NCBI GenBank assembly: GCA_964604915.1
Contig: CAZSAA010000005.1
Coordinates: 1 to 36,410 of the forward strand
DNA length: 36,410 bases
Reading direction: 5' to 3'
Source: CAZSAA01 sp964604915
GTDB lineage: Bacteria > Patescibacteriota > Patescibacteriia > Patescibacteriales > UBA12465
The notes below the pieces were generated by a model that was not told the DNA's origin, searched no databases, and saw only the letters and a program-made list of their open reading frames with translations. A program made the position numbers and the translations under genes. This document shows positions 6,483-14,900 of the stretch, piece after piece; positions within the stretch are counted from its first letter, which is position 1; each line of letters starts with the position of its first letter.

Positions 6483-7418
6483 ATGTATAGCCACATACCG
6501 GTGATGCTTGGTGAAGTCCTGGAGTACCTAGATCCTAAACCGGGTGATACTATCGTCGATTGCACTTTGGGAGGAGCCGGATATACCATGGCGATCGCCG
6601 CAAAGGTCGGCCAGGCAGGGAGGGTGATAGCGATTGATCTAGATGCCCTGGCGATAGGGAACGCGCAGGCGCTTATCGGAGCGGACAATGTTAGCAACGT
6701 AGAATTAGTACACGATAATTTTAAAAACTTAGCTTCCATCCTAGCGGAGCGGGGCATAGCAGGAGTAGACGGGATCGTCATGGATCTTGGCCTCTCCTCC
6801 GCCCAGCTCGCTGACCGAGAGAGAGGTTTTTCTTTCCTTAACGATGGCCCTCTGGATATGTCTTTCGGCCCCGAACATTTGGGGCCCGAGACATATGAGA
6901 TAGTGAACCGCTATTCTGCCGCCCATCTGGCCGCCGTATTGCGGGATCTGGGCGAAGAGAGCCAAGCTTGGCGGATAGCCCAGGCCATCGTCAGGGAGCG
7001 AAAAGCTTCCCTCATCGAAACGAGTTCGCAATTAGCCGAACTTATCGCCAAGACTATCGGACGTTCCTCGAAAAGCCGGATCCATCCCGCTACCAAGACT
7101 TTCCAAGCTTTGCGGATGGAAACTAACCAGGAACTCTCGAGTCTCCAGGCGGTATTGCCTGATGCTGTTTCTGCCCTGAAAATCGGCGGACGCCTAGCGA
7201 TAGTTTCCTTCCATAGCGGGGAAGATAGGATAGTGAAGAACTTCTTCCGACAAGAGAGTCGTGATTGCCTTTGCCCATCTGCCTTTCCGGTCTGCCAGTG
7301 CGACCATCATGCCAGCCTAGAGATTGTCACCAAGAAGGCACTGGAACCCAGCGAGCAAGAGAAGGAAGCTAACCCCCGGTCGCGGAGCGCTAAGCTCCGG
7401 GCCGCTAAAAAAAGATAA
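6483..7418 (+). CDS. rsmH: 16S rRNA (cytosine(1402)-N(4))-methyltransferase
   Basis: RsmH (MraW) uses S-adenosylmethionine to methylate N4 of C1402 in the decoding centre of 16S rRNA. It opens with HIPVMLGEVLEYL, followed by the SAM-binding DCTLGGAGYT (residues 26-35), the FKNLASIL and VDGIVMDLGLSS segments, and near the C-terminus the SFHSGEDRIVKNFF motif. The 311-aa length is normal. It starts three bases after mraZ; GGAG about 10 bases before the ATG is one of the few Shine-Dalgarno-like sequences in the window. The mraZ-rsmH pair is the usual head of the dcw cluster. Confidence 0.96.
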   Translation: MYSHIPVMLGEVLEYLDPKPGDTIVDCTLGGAGYTMAIAAKVGQAGRVIAIDLDALAIGNAQALIGADNVSNVELVHDNFKNLASILAERGIAGVDGIVMDLGLSSAQLADRERGFSFLNDGPLDMSFGPEHLGPETYEIVNRYSAAHLAAVLRDLGEESQAWRIAQAIVRERKASLIETSSQLAELIAKTIGRSSKSRIHPATKTFQALRMETNQELSSLQAVLPDAVSALKIGGRLAIVSFHSGEDRIVKNFFRQESRDCLCPSAFPVCQCDHHASLEIVTKKALEPSEQEKEANPRSRSAKLRAAKKR

Positions 7419-7444
7419 TTTCCAAAAGATATATAAAAAATAAT

Positions 7445-7789
7445 ATGACCACGCCCCTAAGAACTAAGTATTGCCGGGCCGGCATCAAGAAGCCGGGGAT
7501 GATAAGGATAAGCTTGAAGCTCGTTAACTCCTTTTTCATGGCGGCCGCCTTGGTGCTCGGCACGTATTACCTTATCAGCGTAAACGACCTTTCGGTCAAA
7601 GGTTTCGTGCTCAAGGAGCTCAAATCGGAAGTAAGCTTGCTCGAGAGCGAGAATATCGAGCTCCAGAACCGAGTTTCCTCCCTGCAGTCATATGATAGCG
7701 TCCTGACTAGGATAAATTCCTTAGGCATGGTTGCGGTCGGTGATATGCAGTATATAAGCAAAGGACAAATGGCCGTCGCTAAGAGATAG
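7445..7789 (+). CDS. ftsL: FtsL-like division protein
   Basis: A 114-aa protein with a basic cytoplasmic tail, one membrane helix (about residues 27-43) and then a heptad-patterned coiled coil (LKELKSEVSLLESENIELQNRVSSL). It ends in a short region with GMV and YISKG. This is the FtsL / septum-formation-initiator layout. With position between rsmH and ftsI, as in most dcw clusters, this supports FtsL. In other bacteria FtsL helps activate the FtsWI septal synthase. Sequence identity in this family is always low, so the call rests mainly on layout and neighbours. Confidence 0.75.
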   Translation: MTTPLRTKYCRAGIKKPGMIRISLKLVNSFFMAAALVLGTYYLISVNDLSVKGFVLKELKSEVSLLESENIELQNRVSSLQSYDSVLTRINSLGMVAVGDMQYISKGQMAVAKR

Positions 7790-7808
7790 GCCTTCATATT
7801 CATCGCTT

Positions 7809-9875
7809 ATGTGGAGAGATACGGTTAAACGGATACAGAAGGATAGGATGAAAGTGAACAATAATCGTCTGCGTTTCTTGGCGGCGGTTATTTTTTTATT
7901 GTTCGGCGCCTTGATATATCGACTATATTCCCTCCAAGTCAAGGATTTTGATCTATACACGGCTATGGCCGCCGGTCAGCATGAGAGCGAGCAGCAGATA
8001 AGGCCTGATCGCGGCCGGATATATCTTTCGGACAATTCTTCTAAGCAGGCACCACTATATGCCGTGGCGACCAACAAGGGATTTGCCTCTATCTTCCTCG
8101 TTCCCGAAGATATAACCGACCCCGCCGGTTTTGCCGAGAAACTGTACCGTTTCTTCGATGAACCGGGGATAGTAGCCGCGGTGGAAGCGGATATCGAGAA
8201 GGCCCATCAGGAAAGCTTGGACGCTAAGCTCAGCGCTGTCGATGGATCGGATCTTAGCGATGAAGAAAAAGTTACGAAGAAAGAGTTGATTCGCCAGGCT
8301 GACGCGGCGGCTATCGCCTCTACCGATGGGAAAGAGATGCGGCAGATAAAGCGCGATCGTGCCCTCGAGGAAAAAAAGGAAGCCGCTATTGCCGGATATC
8401 TGGAAAGGGCGGACAAGCCAGGCGATCCGTATGAACCGCTCAAAGACAAGGTGGACGAAGAAAGCCTGCTAGCCTTCTATGCCTTCATGCTCGAGGTGTC
8501 GGTTGATAAGCTGGAACTTAAGGCTGGCGAGATATTATATAAGGAAGATCAGGCTAAGGCGGAGATAGAAGGCGTGGGTTTCGATTTTGAGCAATACCGC
8601 TACTATCCGGAAAAAGAGGCTGGCTCCCAGCTCTTGGGTTATGTGAGTTATGTCGATAACGACGAGAAGGGACGATATGGCTTGGAGGAATTCTTTAATG
8701 AAGAGCTGTTCGGCCGCTATGGCTTCCTTAAATCCGAACGCGGCGCTAAAGGAGCGATGATCGTCAATGACCGGGAATATCTCAAGGCAGAAAGCGGTCA
8801 TGACCTCATTTTGACGGTTGATAAGAACATCCAATTGTTTGCTTGCCAGAAGCTCAAGGATTCAGTAGCTAAACATCGAGCTGATGGCGGCAGCGTAGTC
8901 GCGATGGATCCTTCGAGCGGAGAGATCATCGCCATGTGCTCGTATCCATCCTTTGACCCTAACGACTATAAAAGTGTCAGCGATATCAGCCTGTATAACA
9001 ATCCAGCCATCTTCTATCAATACGAACCCGGTTCGGTTTTTAAGACTATTACGATGGCCATCGCTATCAACGAAGGTAAGGTAAGCCCCTCAACCACCTA
9101 CGAAGACAAGGGTGAAATAATGATCAATGGCTGGTCCAAGCCTATCCGTAATTCGGATTTTTCTTCCCATGGCGCTCATGGCGTCGTGGATATGAATAGC
9201 GTGCTGGAGAACTCCCTCAATACCGGCGCTATCTTCGCTATGCGCCAAGCTGGCGCCGACGTCTTCGCGACCTATGTCCAGAAGCTGGGCTTCGGCGAGA
9301 AGACCGGTATCGAGCTCGGTTCCGAAGCGACCGGCAATATTAATAACCTGCTCAAGAAGAATATCAAGGAGATCGATGCGGCTACCGCCTCTTTCGGCCA
9401 AGGGCTATCAGTCACGCCCTTGCAGATGCTTATGTCATATGCCACTATAGCCAATCAGGGCGTGATGATGAAACCCTATGTGGTCAAAGCTATCGTCGAC
9501 GAGAACGGAGAGAAACAAGAAACGCAGCCGCAATCGCTTGGCGAGATGTTCTCGGCCAAGACGTCTGATACCGTGCTCGCCATGCTCGTGAACGTGGTTG
9601 AGAGCGGTCACGCCCAGAAGGCCGCCATCGAGGGGTATTATATCGGCGGTAAGACTGGTACAGCTCAAGTCGCGGTCGACGGACACTATAGCAGCGATAA
9701 ATATATCCATACTTTCATCGGAGTGGCTCCGGTTGACAACCCTAAATTCGTGATGTTAACTAAGATAGACGCCCCAAAGGACGTCCAATATGCCGAGTCT
9801 TCCGCTGTCCCGCTCTGGCGCGATATCGCGGATTTTATGCTAAAATACTATCAGATACAAAAGACGAGGCAATAG
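7809..9875 (+). CDS. ftsI: penicillin-binding protein, FtsI type (peptidoglycan transpeptidase)
   Basis: A 688-aa class B penicillin-binding protein that would cross-link septal peptidoglycan. After a short basic tail comes one membrane helix (about residues 20-40), a dimerisation region with RGRIY, and the transpeptidase domain. Its active-site motifs are S409-V-F-K412, S469-L-N471 and K615-T-G617. Between about residues 105 and 225 there is a long, highly charged Glu/Lys/Ala-rich insert within the non-penicillin-binding part. The start at 7809 is chosen; ATG 7848 would remove 13 residues. It follows ftsL by 19 bases and precedes murF by 6, so it belongs to the dcw operon. Confidence 0.92.
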   Translation: MWRDTVKRIQKDRMKVNNNRLRFLAAVIFLLFGALIYRLYSLQVKDFDLYTAMAAGQHESEQQIRPDRGRIYLSDNSSKQAPLYAVATNKGFASIFLVPEDITDPAGFAEKLYRFFDEPGIVAAVEADIEKAHQESLDAKLSAVDGSDLSDEEKVTKKELIRQADAAAIASTDGKEMRQIKRDRALEEKKEAAIAGYLERADKPGDPYEPLKDKVDEESLLAFYAFMLEVSVDKLELKAGEILYKEDQAKAEIEGVGFDFEQYRYYPEKEAGSQLLGYVSYVDNDEKGRYGLEEFFNEELFGRYGFLKSERGAKGAMIVNDREYLKAESGHDLILTVDKNIQLFACQKLKDSVAKHRADGGSVVAMDPSSGEIIAMCSYPSFDPNDYKSVSDISLYNNPAIFYQYEPGSVFKTITMAIAINEGKVSPSTTYEDKGEIMINGWSKPIRNSDFSSHGAHGVVDMNSVLENSLNTGAIFAMRQAGADVFATYVQKLGFGEKTGIELGSEATGNINNLLKKNIKEIDAATASFGQGLSVTPLQMLMSYATIANQGVMMKPYVVKAIVDENGEKQETQPQSLGEMFSAKTSDTVLAMLVNVVESGHAQKAAIEGYYIGGKTGTAQVAVDGHYSSDKYIHTFIGVAPVDNPKFVMLTKIDAPKDVQYAESSAVPLWRDIADFMLKYYQIQKTRQ

Positions 9876-9881
9876 AAACAT

Positions 9882-11168
9882 ATGAAAAGGCTCTTAGAGC
9901 TAAAACTCAGGTTCTTGGCCCGCTGGGCGATCCGTAAATACCGTCCCAAGGTCATCGCTATCACCGGCAGTATCGGCAAGACTAGCGCCAAGGAGGCAAT
10001 CTGCTGCCTGTTGGGGGCTAAGTTTCGCGTGCGATCCTCGATCAAGAACTATAACAACGAACTCGGCGTACCGCTCTCCATCCTCGGGCAGGAATCAGGC
10101 GGTCGTTCACTTTTATCTTGGACGCTGGTTATCCTCAAATCTTTCTGGCTATGTTTGGTGCGAAGCAATCGGTTTCCTGAGATATTGATCTTGGAATTTG
10201 GTATCGACCATCCCGGTGATATGGATTATCTACTTAGTATCGTAAGGCCGGATATCAGCCTAGTGACCTCGATCAGTTATTCGCATCTGGAATTTTTTGG
10301 CAGTATCGATGCTATCCGCAAGGAGAAGCAGAAATTGGTGGAAAATACCGACACCCAGGGGCTGGCGATAATAAATTTCGATAGCCCGGAAGCCAAGAAG
10401 ATGGCTGGCCAAGGCCGAGCCAAGGCCTGGGGATATGGCATTATTGATACCGAAGCGGATATGCGGGCGGAGGACGTGCATCTGAGTTTCCGGGAAACAG
10501 AAGATGGTGAAGCAGACTTCGGCTTGCATTTCAAATTAGCGTTCCAGGGTGCCGTGGTGCCGGTCTTCGTGCCCAAGGTCCTGAGCGAACCGAGCGTATA
10601 TGCCTGTCTCGCCGCCGCCGCGGCTGGAGTATATCTGGGCATGAATATGGTGGAGATATCCCAAGCTTTCTTGAAGATAGATATGCCTAAGGGTCGGATG
10701 AAACTCATCAAAGGCATCAAGGACACTTGGATCGTCGATGACACTTATAATTCTTCGCCTGAGGCTGCCATTTCCGCCCTATCAACTTTTGCCAAGATGC
10801 CGGTATCAGGCCGCAAATTCGTAGTGTTAGGGGATATGCTGGAACTTGGCGCCTTTGGTCCGGAAGGACATAGGCTGGTAGGTGAGAAGATAGATGCCAA
10901 GGATTTTTCAATCCTAGTGACAGTGGGCGAACGGGCGCGCGATATCGCCCAGGCGGCAGAAGAGAAAGGATTTTCCCGTGATTTGGTCTGGCGTTTCGAT
11001 CGGGCGGATGAAGCCGGTCGTTTCCTGCAGAACCAGCTCGTTTCCGGTGATGCCTTACTCGTGAAAGCCTCCCAGGGGATCCGTTTGGAAAAGATAGTCA
11101 AGGAATTGATGGCCGATCCGACCCAAGCCGGGAAGCTCTTGGTGCGCCAAGGCCAGGAGTGGGATTAA
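9882..11168 (+). CDS. murF: MurF-like Mur ligase lacking the N-terminal domain
   Basis: MurF adds D-Ala-D-Ala to the UDP-MurNAc-tripeptide using ATP in the cytoplasm. The P-loop TGSIGKTS is at residues 28-35, followed by KNYNNELGVPLS, the central-domain EFGIDHPGDM and TSISYSHLEFFG segments, a DTYNSSPEA motif, and the MurF-typical GDMLELG in the C-terminal domain. In ordinary MurF the P-loop lies near residue 100, after a UDP-sugar-binding domain. Here only about 27 residues precede it, so that domain is absent. The 428-aa length fits this. An alternative is a related ligase with another substrate, but GDMLELG and the position after ftsI favour MurF. Confidence 0.85.
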   Translation: MKRLLELKLRFLARWAIRKYRPKVIAITGSIGKTSAKEAICCLLGAKFRVRSSIKNYNNELGVPLSILGQESGGRSLLSWTLVILKSFWLCLVRSNRFPEILILEFGIDHPGDMDYLLSIVRPDISLVTSISYSHLEFFGSIDAIRKEKQKLVENTDTQGLAIINFDSPEAKKMAGQGRAKAWGYGIIDTEADMRAEDVHLSFRETEDGEADFGLHFKLAFQGAVVPVFVPKVLSEPSVYACLAAAAAGVYLGMNMVEISQAFLKIDMPKGRMKLIKGIKDTWIVDDTYNSSPEAAISALSTFAKMPVSGRKFVVLGDMLELGAFGPEGHRLVGEKIDAKDFSILVTVGERARDIAQAAEEKGFSRDLVWRFDRADEAGRFLQNQLVSGDALLVKASQGIRLEKIVKELMADPTQAGKLLVRQGQEWD

Positions 11169-11178
11169 TCAAGATATT

Positions 11179-12033
11179 ATGAAAGCATTGATATTAGGGG
11201 CTAAGGGAAACCTTGGCACGCAATTAGCTAAGTCATTTTCCGAGTATGACCTCATCCTGTGGGATAGGGAGGATTTGGATTTCCTGGATAAGGGAGAACT
11301 CCTAGCAAGACTGGGGGTCGCTTCGCCAGGAGTGGTGATAAACGCGGCGGCGTATAATGCCGTGGACAAGTGCGAGGAAGATGACGCGGAAAAAGATTTA
11401 GCCTATCGCCTCAATCGCGACTTGCCCGCCAATCTGGCTGATTGGTGTTTAGCTAATCGGGCTAAACTAGTTCACTATTCCAGCGACTACGTCTTCGCTG
11501 GCAGCGAGCAGGAACCCTCGTTTTCCGAAGACAAACAGACCGCCCCGATAAACGTATATGGGCAGAGCAAGGCGGCAGGGGAAGCGGCCATATTAGCTAG
11601 GATGGAGAGCGGGCTCAGTGCCTACCTTATTCGCACTTCCAAACTCTTCGGCCCGGCCGGCTCTAGCCCTTTCGCCAAGCCTAGCTTTTTTGATACCATG
11701 CGCCGTTTGGCCCAGGAGAAGGGTAGTGTAGAAGTCGTAGACGGAGAGATGAGCTGCTTTACCTACACGCCTGACCTGGCTGCAGCTACTCGGAATCTCG
11801 TAGAAGAAGCTGAACCGGGAATATATCATTTGGTAAACGACGGGCCGGCTACCTGGTATGGCGGCGCTCAGGCTATGTTCGATATATTGAGCCAGGAAGG
11901 GATGGCTAAGCCGGTATCTCCCGAAACCTTCGTTCGTCCGGCTAAGCGTCCTAGTTTTTCGATATTAGAGAATAATAAGCGGCCGCATCTGCGCGACTTC
12001 AGGGAAGCGCTGCGCGACTATCTTTATCAATAA
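11179..12033 (+). CDS. rmlD: dTDP-4-dehydrorhamnose reductase-like protein
   Basis: An extended short-chain dehydrogenase that would reduce dTDP-4-keto-L-rhamnose to dTDP-L-rhamnose. GAKGNLG at residues 7-13 binds the nucleotide. The segment VINAAAYNAVDKCE, the Ser-containing SSDYVF and the catalytic Y-x3-K in NVYGQSKAAGE all match RmlD, and the C-terminal RPSFSILEN resembles the RmlD ending. The 284-aa length is normal. It sits 10 bases after murF and 4 before rmlA. The rmlB and rmlC genes are not in the window. The product is presumably used for surface polysaccharide. Confidence 0.88.
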   Translation: MKALILGAKGNLGTQLAKSFSEYDLILWDREDLDFLDKGELLARLGVASPGVVINAAAYNAVDKCEEDDAEKDLAYRLNRDLPANLADWCLANRAKLVHYSSDYVFAGSEQEPSFSEDKQTAPINVYGQSKAAGEAAILARMESGLSAYLIRTSKLFGPAGSSPFAKPSFFDTMRRLAQEKGSVEVVDGEMSCFTYTPDLAAATRNLVEEAEPGIYHLVNDGPATWYGGAQAMFDILSQEGMAKPVSPETFVRPAKRPSFSILENNKRPHLRDFREALRDYLYQ

Positions 12034-12037
12034 ATAT

Positions 12038-12763
12038 ATGCGCGGAATCATCCTCTCAGGCGGCAGCGGCACTAGGCTGCGTCCCCTTACTAAAATAACC
12101 AGCAAGCAATTGTTGCCAGTATATAACCGGCCGATGATATACTATCCCCTAAATACCCTCATCAAAGCGGGCATCAAGGAGATTCTTATCATCGTGGCGC
12201 CAGAACGGGCAGGTGATTATCTGAACCTGCTCGGTTCGGGCCGGCAATTCGGGGTGAAATTCACCTATGAGATCCAGGATCACCCGGAAGGTTTGGCTCA
12301 AGCTTTTATCATCGGTCAGAATTTCATCGATAATGAGGATGTAGCGATGATCCTCGGGGATAATATCTTCGAAGATGATTTCAGTACGGACATCGCCAGC
12401 TTCAAGGGCGGTGCCAAGGTCTTCGCCAAGGAAGTGCCGGATCCAGAACGTTTCGGTGTCGTGAAGTTTGATGATAGCTTCCGGGCTCAACAGATCGTGG
12501 AAAAGCCTCAGGAATACCTAAGTAATTATGCTGTTACTGGTCTTTATGTGTATGATAGCCGGATAGTAGAGATAGCCAAGAACCTTACACCTAGTCCGCG
12601 TGGAGAATTGGAAATAACTGACGTCAACAACTGGTATTTGCAGAAAGGTGAACTTGATGTCGCCATGGTCAAGGGCGAGTGGCTTGATGCCGGAACTTTT
12701 GATAGCTTATTGCGCGCCCAGAATTTTGCCAAGGAGAGGCTGGATGGCCTGATGGTAATATGA
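12038..12763 (+). CDS. rmlA: glucose-1-phosphate thymidylyltransferase-like enzyme
   Basis: A sugar nucleotidyltransferase that would make dTDP-glucose from glucose-1-phosphate and dTTP, the first step to dTDP-rhamnose. It has the signature GGSGTRLRPLT (residues 8-18), SKQLLPVYNRPMIYYPL, ILGDNIFEDDF with the metal-binding Asp, the EKP sugar-binding motif, and GEWLDAGTFDSL. At 241 aa it lacks the C-terminal 50 or so residues of the E. coli type, which carry an allosteric region, so it is a short form. It shares an operon with rmlD, and its stop overlaps the next ATG by four bases. Confidence 0.9.
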   Translation: MRGIILSGGSGTRLRPLTKITSKQLLPVYNRPMIYYPLNTLIKAGIKEILIIVAPERAGDYLNLLGSGRQFGVKFTYEIQDHPEGLAQAFIIGQNFIDNEDVAMILGDNIFEDDFSTDIASFKGGAKVFAKEVPDPERFGVVKFDDSFRAQQIVEKPQEYLSNYAVTGLYVYDSRIVEIAKNLTPSPRGELEITDVNNWYLQKGELDVAMVKGEWLDAGTFDSLLRAQNFAKERLDGLMVI

Positions 12764-13659
12764 AGAAAGCGGTCATCGGTACCATCCTGTTTGAAGAAGC
12801 GAGCGCTAAATATCTAGGGCATTTTCTGTTATCTATCCAAGAAGCGGTCGATGCTGCTGCTGGCTATGATTGGGAAATCTATCTTGGTGACAATAGCAGT
12901 AGTAGTGACAACCCTAACGCCCGCATCGTATCTTCCTTTGATTGGGGAGCGATAAAGTATGAGTATAATGGAAACAATCTCGGCTTCGGACGAGGCTATA
13001 ATCGCCTTATCGCCCGAGCCGTCGAGTCAGGCGCCGATTATTTCATCGCCCTCAATCCCGATCTGATAGTCGAACCGGATTGTTTGGGGAAACTCCTCTC
13101 TGCCTTGGAAGCGGATGGCAAGGTCGCATCCGTCTCGCCCAAGATACGGCGCTGGGACTTCGAGAACTTAGCTAAGACGGAGCAGATAGATTCCTGCGGT
13201 ATCGTCTTGCGTCCCGGCTTGATTTTCGTCGACTTGGGCCAAGGAGAAGAGGACCGCGGCCAGTTCGACCAAGCGGTCATCTTGGGGCCCTCTGGCGCCG
13301 CTGCCGCGTTCCGGTTATCCGCTCTAGAGAATATTCGAGTTGGCCAGGATTATTTCGATAGTAATATATTCATGTATAAGGAAGATTGCGATCTGGATTA
13401 TCGCCTCTTCCTCGCCGGGTATCGTTCTAAACTAGTGCCTAGCGCTATCGCCTATCACGATCGTAGCGCCAAGGCTGGGAAGCGAAAAGGGAAGAGCGCG
13501 GCCGTTCGCCACTGGTCTTGGCAGAGCCAGAAAATCATCTGGCGTAAGTATTGGGCTAAACAGGGTTTAGCTAATAAAGGAATAATAATCTTTCAATATC
13601 TGGCTCGTTGGACTTGGTTGCGCCTATTTGAACGCGACGCCCTTGCCTACCGCGATTAA
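12760..13659 (+). CDS. family 2 glycosyltransferase, rhamnosyltransferase-like
   Basis: A 299-aa GT-A fold enzyme. The N-terminal segment ending in GDNSSSSDNP, the NNLGFGRGYNRL loop and the ALNPDL acidic motif bind the sugar nucleotide, and MYKEDCDLDYRL supplies the catalytic acidic residues. This pattern is that of WbbL/RfbF-type rhamnosyltransferases. It overlaps rmlA by four bases (ATGA), so transfer of rhamnose from the dTDP-rhamnose made by its neighbours is a sensible inference. The C-terminal part is basic and Trp-rich, as expected for membrane-associated transferases. It closes the mraZ operon. Confidence 0.87.
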   Translation: MKKAVIGTILFEEASAKYLGHFLLSIQEAVDAAAGYDWEIYLGDNSSSSDNPNARIVSSFDWGAIKYEYNGNNLGFGRGYNRLIARAVESGADYFIALNPDLIVEPDCLGKLLSALEADGKVASVSPKIRRWDFENLAKTEQIDSCGIVLRPGLIFVDLGQGEEDRGQFDQAVILGPSGAAAAFRLSALENIRVGQDYFDSNIFMYKEDCDLDYRLFLAGYRSKLVPSAIAYHDRSAKAGKRKGKSAAVRHWSWQSQKIIWRKYWAKQGLANKGIIIFQYLARWTWLRLFERDALAYRD

Positions 13660-13673
13660 TTATTGGTATTTTT

Positions 13674-13694
13674 GCCTGCTTTATGGGCTTTTTT
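13674..13694 (+). terminator. weak terminator after the glycosyltransferase gene
   Basis: GCCT (13674-13677) can pair with GGGC (13685-13688), and six Ts follow. The stem is only 4 bp (one T-G), so this is tentative; it lies between the operon end and the next promoter. Confidence 0.35.
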
Positions 13695-13699
13695 GTCTA

Positions 13700-13728
13700 T
13701 TGACTAATTTTTCATATCATGATAGAGT
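13700..13728 (+). promoter_or_regulatory. promoter of the sigma4/HARE-HTH gene
   Basis: TTGACT at 13700-13705 and TAGAGT at 13723-13728 are 17 bp apart. TGA directly before the -10 gives an extended -10 element (TGnTAGAGT). The leader to ATG 13780 would be about 45 bases. Confidence 0.7.
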
Positions 13729-13779
13729 AGACGTAATTTGTAAATATCAAAGGCGTATAGCCCTAGCTTTTCATATTTT

Positions 13780-14805
13780 ATGGAAAATCTATTGGAAAAA
13801 ATGCTGCAAGATCGCAAATCGGAGGAATTAGCGAGACTTAATGCTATCAACATCATTGACAGCCTCTTTCAAGATCTCATGGATCGGGAAAAGGACATCT
13901 TAGTCCGCCGTTTCGGCTTGAAAGGCGGCAAGGGTGAAACTCTGGAAAAGATCGGTAAGGCCCATAAGCTGACTCGCGAGCGGGTGCGCCAGATCGAATC
14001 GGCCAGCATCAAAAAGATCAAGAAACTCGAGAACATCGAGGAGTCCTTGGCCGTGCTCAAGGAAGCGGTGTCCGAACTCATCAAGGAACACGGTGGCTTT
14101 ATCCGCCGCGATTATCTCCTGGATATCTTGACCGTCTATGCCATGGAACTAGGCGAAGATGCCAACCAAGATGAAGAGAACCGTTCTATGTATCGCAACA
14201 ACTTCGACTTCATCATCAACAAGGTCTTAAACGAAGACCTGGAAACTTTGGGTGATACGGAGAATTTCAATGTCTCATATAAGCTAAAGGGGGAAGATTT
14301 GGACCACCTCAAGGAATTGGCCGACGATTTGCTAAAGACTATCGAGGCGGCTGGCAAGACCTGGGATACCGAAGAGCTTTTGGATATCATGAAGAAGCTC
14401 GATTCATACCAACGCTATCAGCAGAAGCTTATTAGCGAGGGGGCGGATATGTTCAGTCTCTTCAAGAGCAAGGTGTTTCCTGACAAGGCGGAATTGATAA
14501 ATGCTAATAAGCCGCTATACTCCCTGATCCAGGCCGTTAAGAACCTGGAGCAGAACAAATACGGGAGATGGGGCAGCGCTAATTGGCAGGAAATCAAGCC
14601 TAAGACTATCAATGACAAGATATACTTGGTACTTGAGCATGAAGGCAAGCCTTTGCATTTCACGCAGATTGCCGAAAAGATAAACGAGATAAAGTTCGAT
14701 CACAAGAAAGCTAATCCGGCTACCGTACACAATGAGCTCATCCTCGATGACCGCTACATATTGACTGGACGGGGCGTCTATGGCCTCAAGAAATGGCAAG
14801 ATTAA
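13780..14805 (+). CDS. sigma70 region 4-like protein fused to a HARE-HTH domain
   Basis: Residues 35-85 form a sigma70 region 4: DREKDILVRRFGL followed by the helix-turn-helix ETLEKIGKAHKLTRERVRQIE, which in sigma factors reads the -35 box. There is no region 2, so it cannot melt promoters like a complete sigma factor. The middle is helical and charged. Residues 275-341 (KIYLVLEHEGKPLHFTQIAEKI, ending GVYGLKKW) match the HARE-HTH fold found in the delta subunit of Firmicute RNA polymerase. I infer a transcription regulator that touches promoters or polymerase. It has its own promoter and terminator. Confidence 0.85.
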   Translation: MENLLEKMLQDRKSEELARLNAINIIDSLFQDLMDREKDILVRRFGLKGGKGETLEKIGKAHKLTRERVRQIESASIKKIKKLENIEESLAVLKEAVSELIKEHGGFIRRDYLLDILTVYAMELGEDANQDEENRSMYRNNFDFIINKVLNEDLETLGDTENFNVSYKLKGEDLDHLKELADDLLKTIEAAGKTWDTEELLDIMKKLDSYQRYQQKLISEGADMFSLFKSKVFPDKAELINANKPLYSLIQAVKNLEQNKYGRWGSANWQEIKPKTINDKIYLVLEHEGKPLHFTQIAEKINEIKFDHKKANPATVHNELILDDRYILTGRGVYGLKKWQD

Positions 14806-14825
14806 TCCAAGTTTGAGATATCGGT

Positions 14826-14861
14826 AAAAACACCCCTGGCGATAAGCCGGAGGGTGTTTTT
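14826..14861 (+). terminator. rho-independent terminator
   Basis: AAAAACACCC pairs with GGGTGTTTTT, and CTGGC/GCCGG extends the stem inward around a GATAA loop (one unpaired A on the right side). The right arm ends in a T run. It lies 20 bases after the sigma4/HARE-HTH stop. Confidence 0.92.
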
Positions 14862-14876
14862 CATTGCTAGGATTTA

Positions 14877-14885
14877 TGCTACAAT
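14877..14885 (+). promoter_or_regulatory. extended -10 promoter of the surface-protein operon
   Basis: TGCTACAAT is a good extended -10 element (TGn plus TACAAT). No clear -35 is visible. Transcription would start near 14892, leaving a leader of only about 9 bases before ATG 14901. Confidence 0.65.
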
Positions 14886-14900
14886 ATGGGTATAAAAAGT

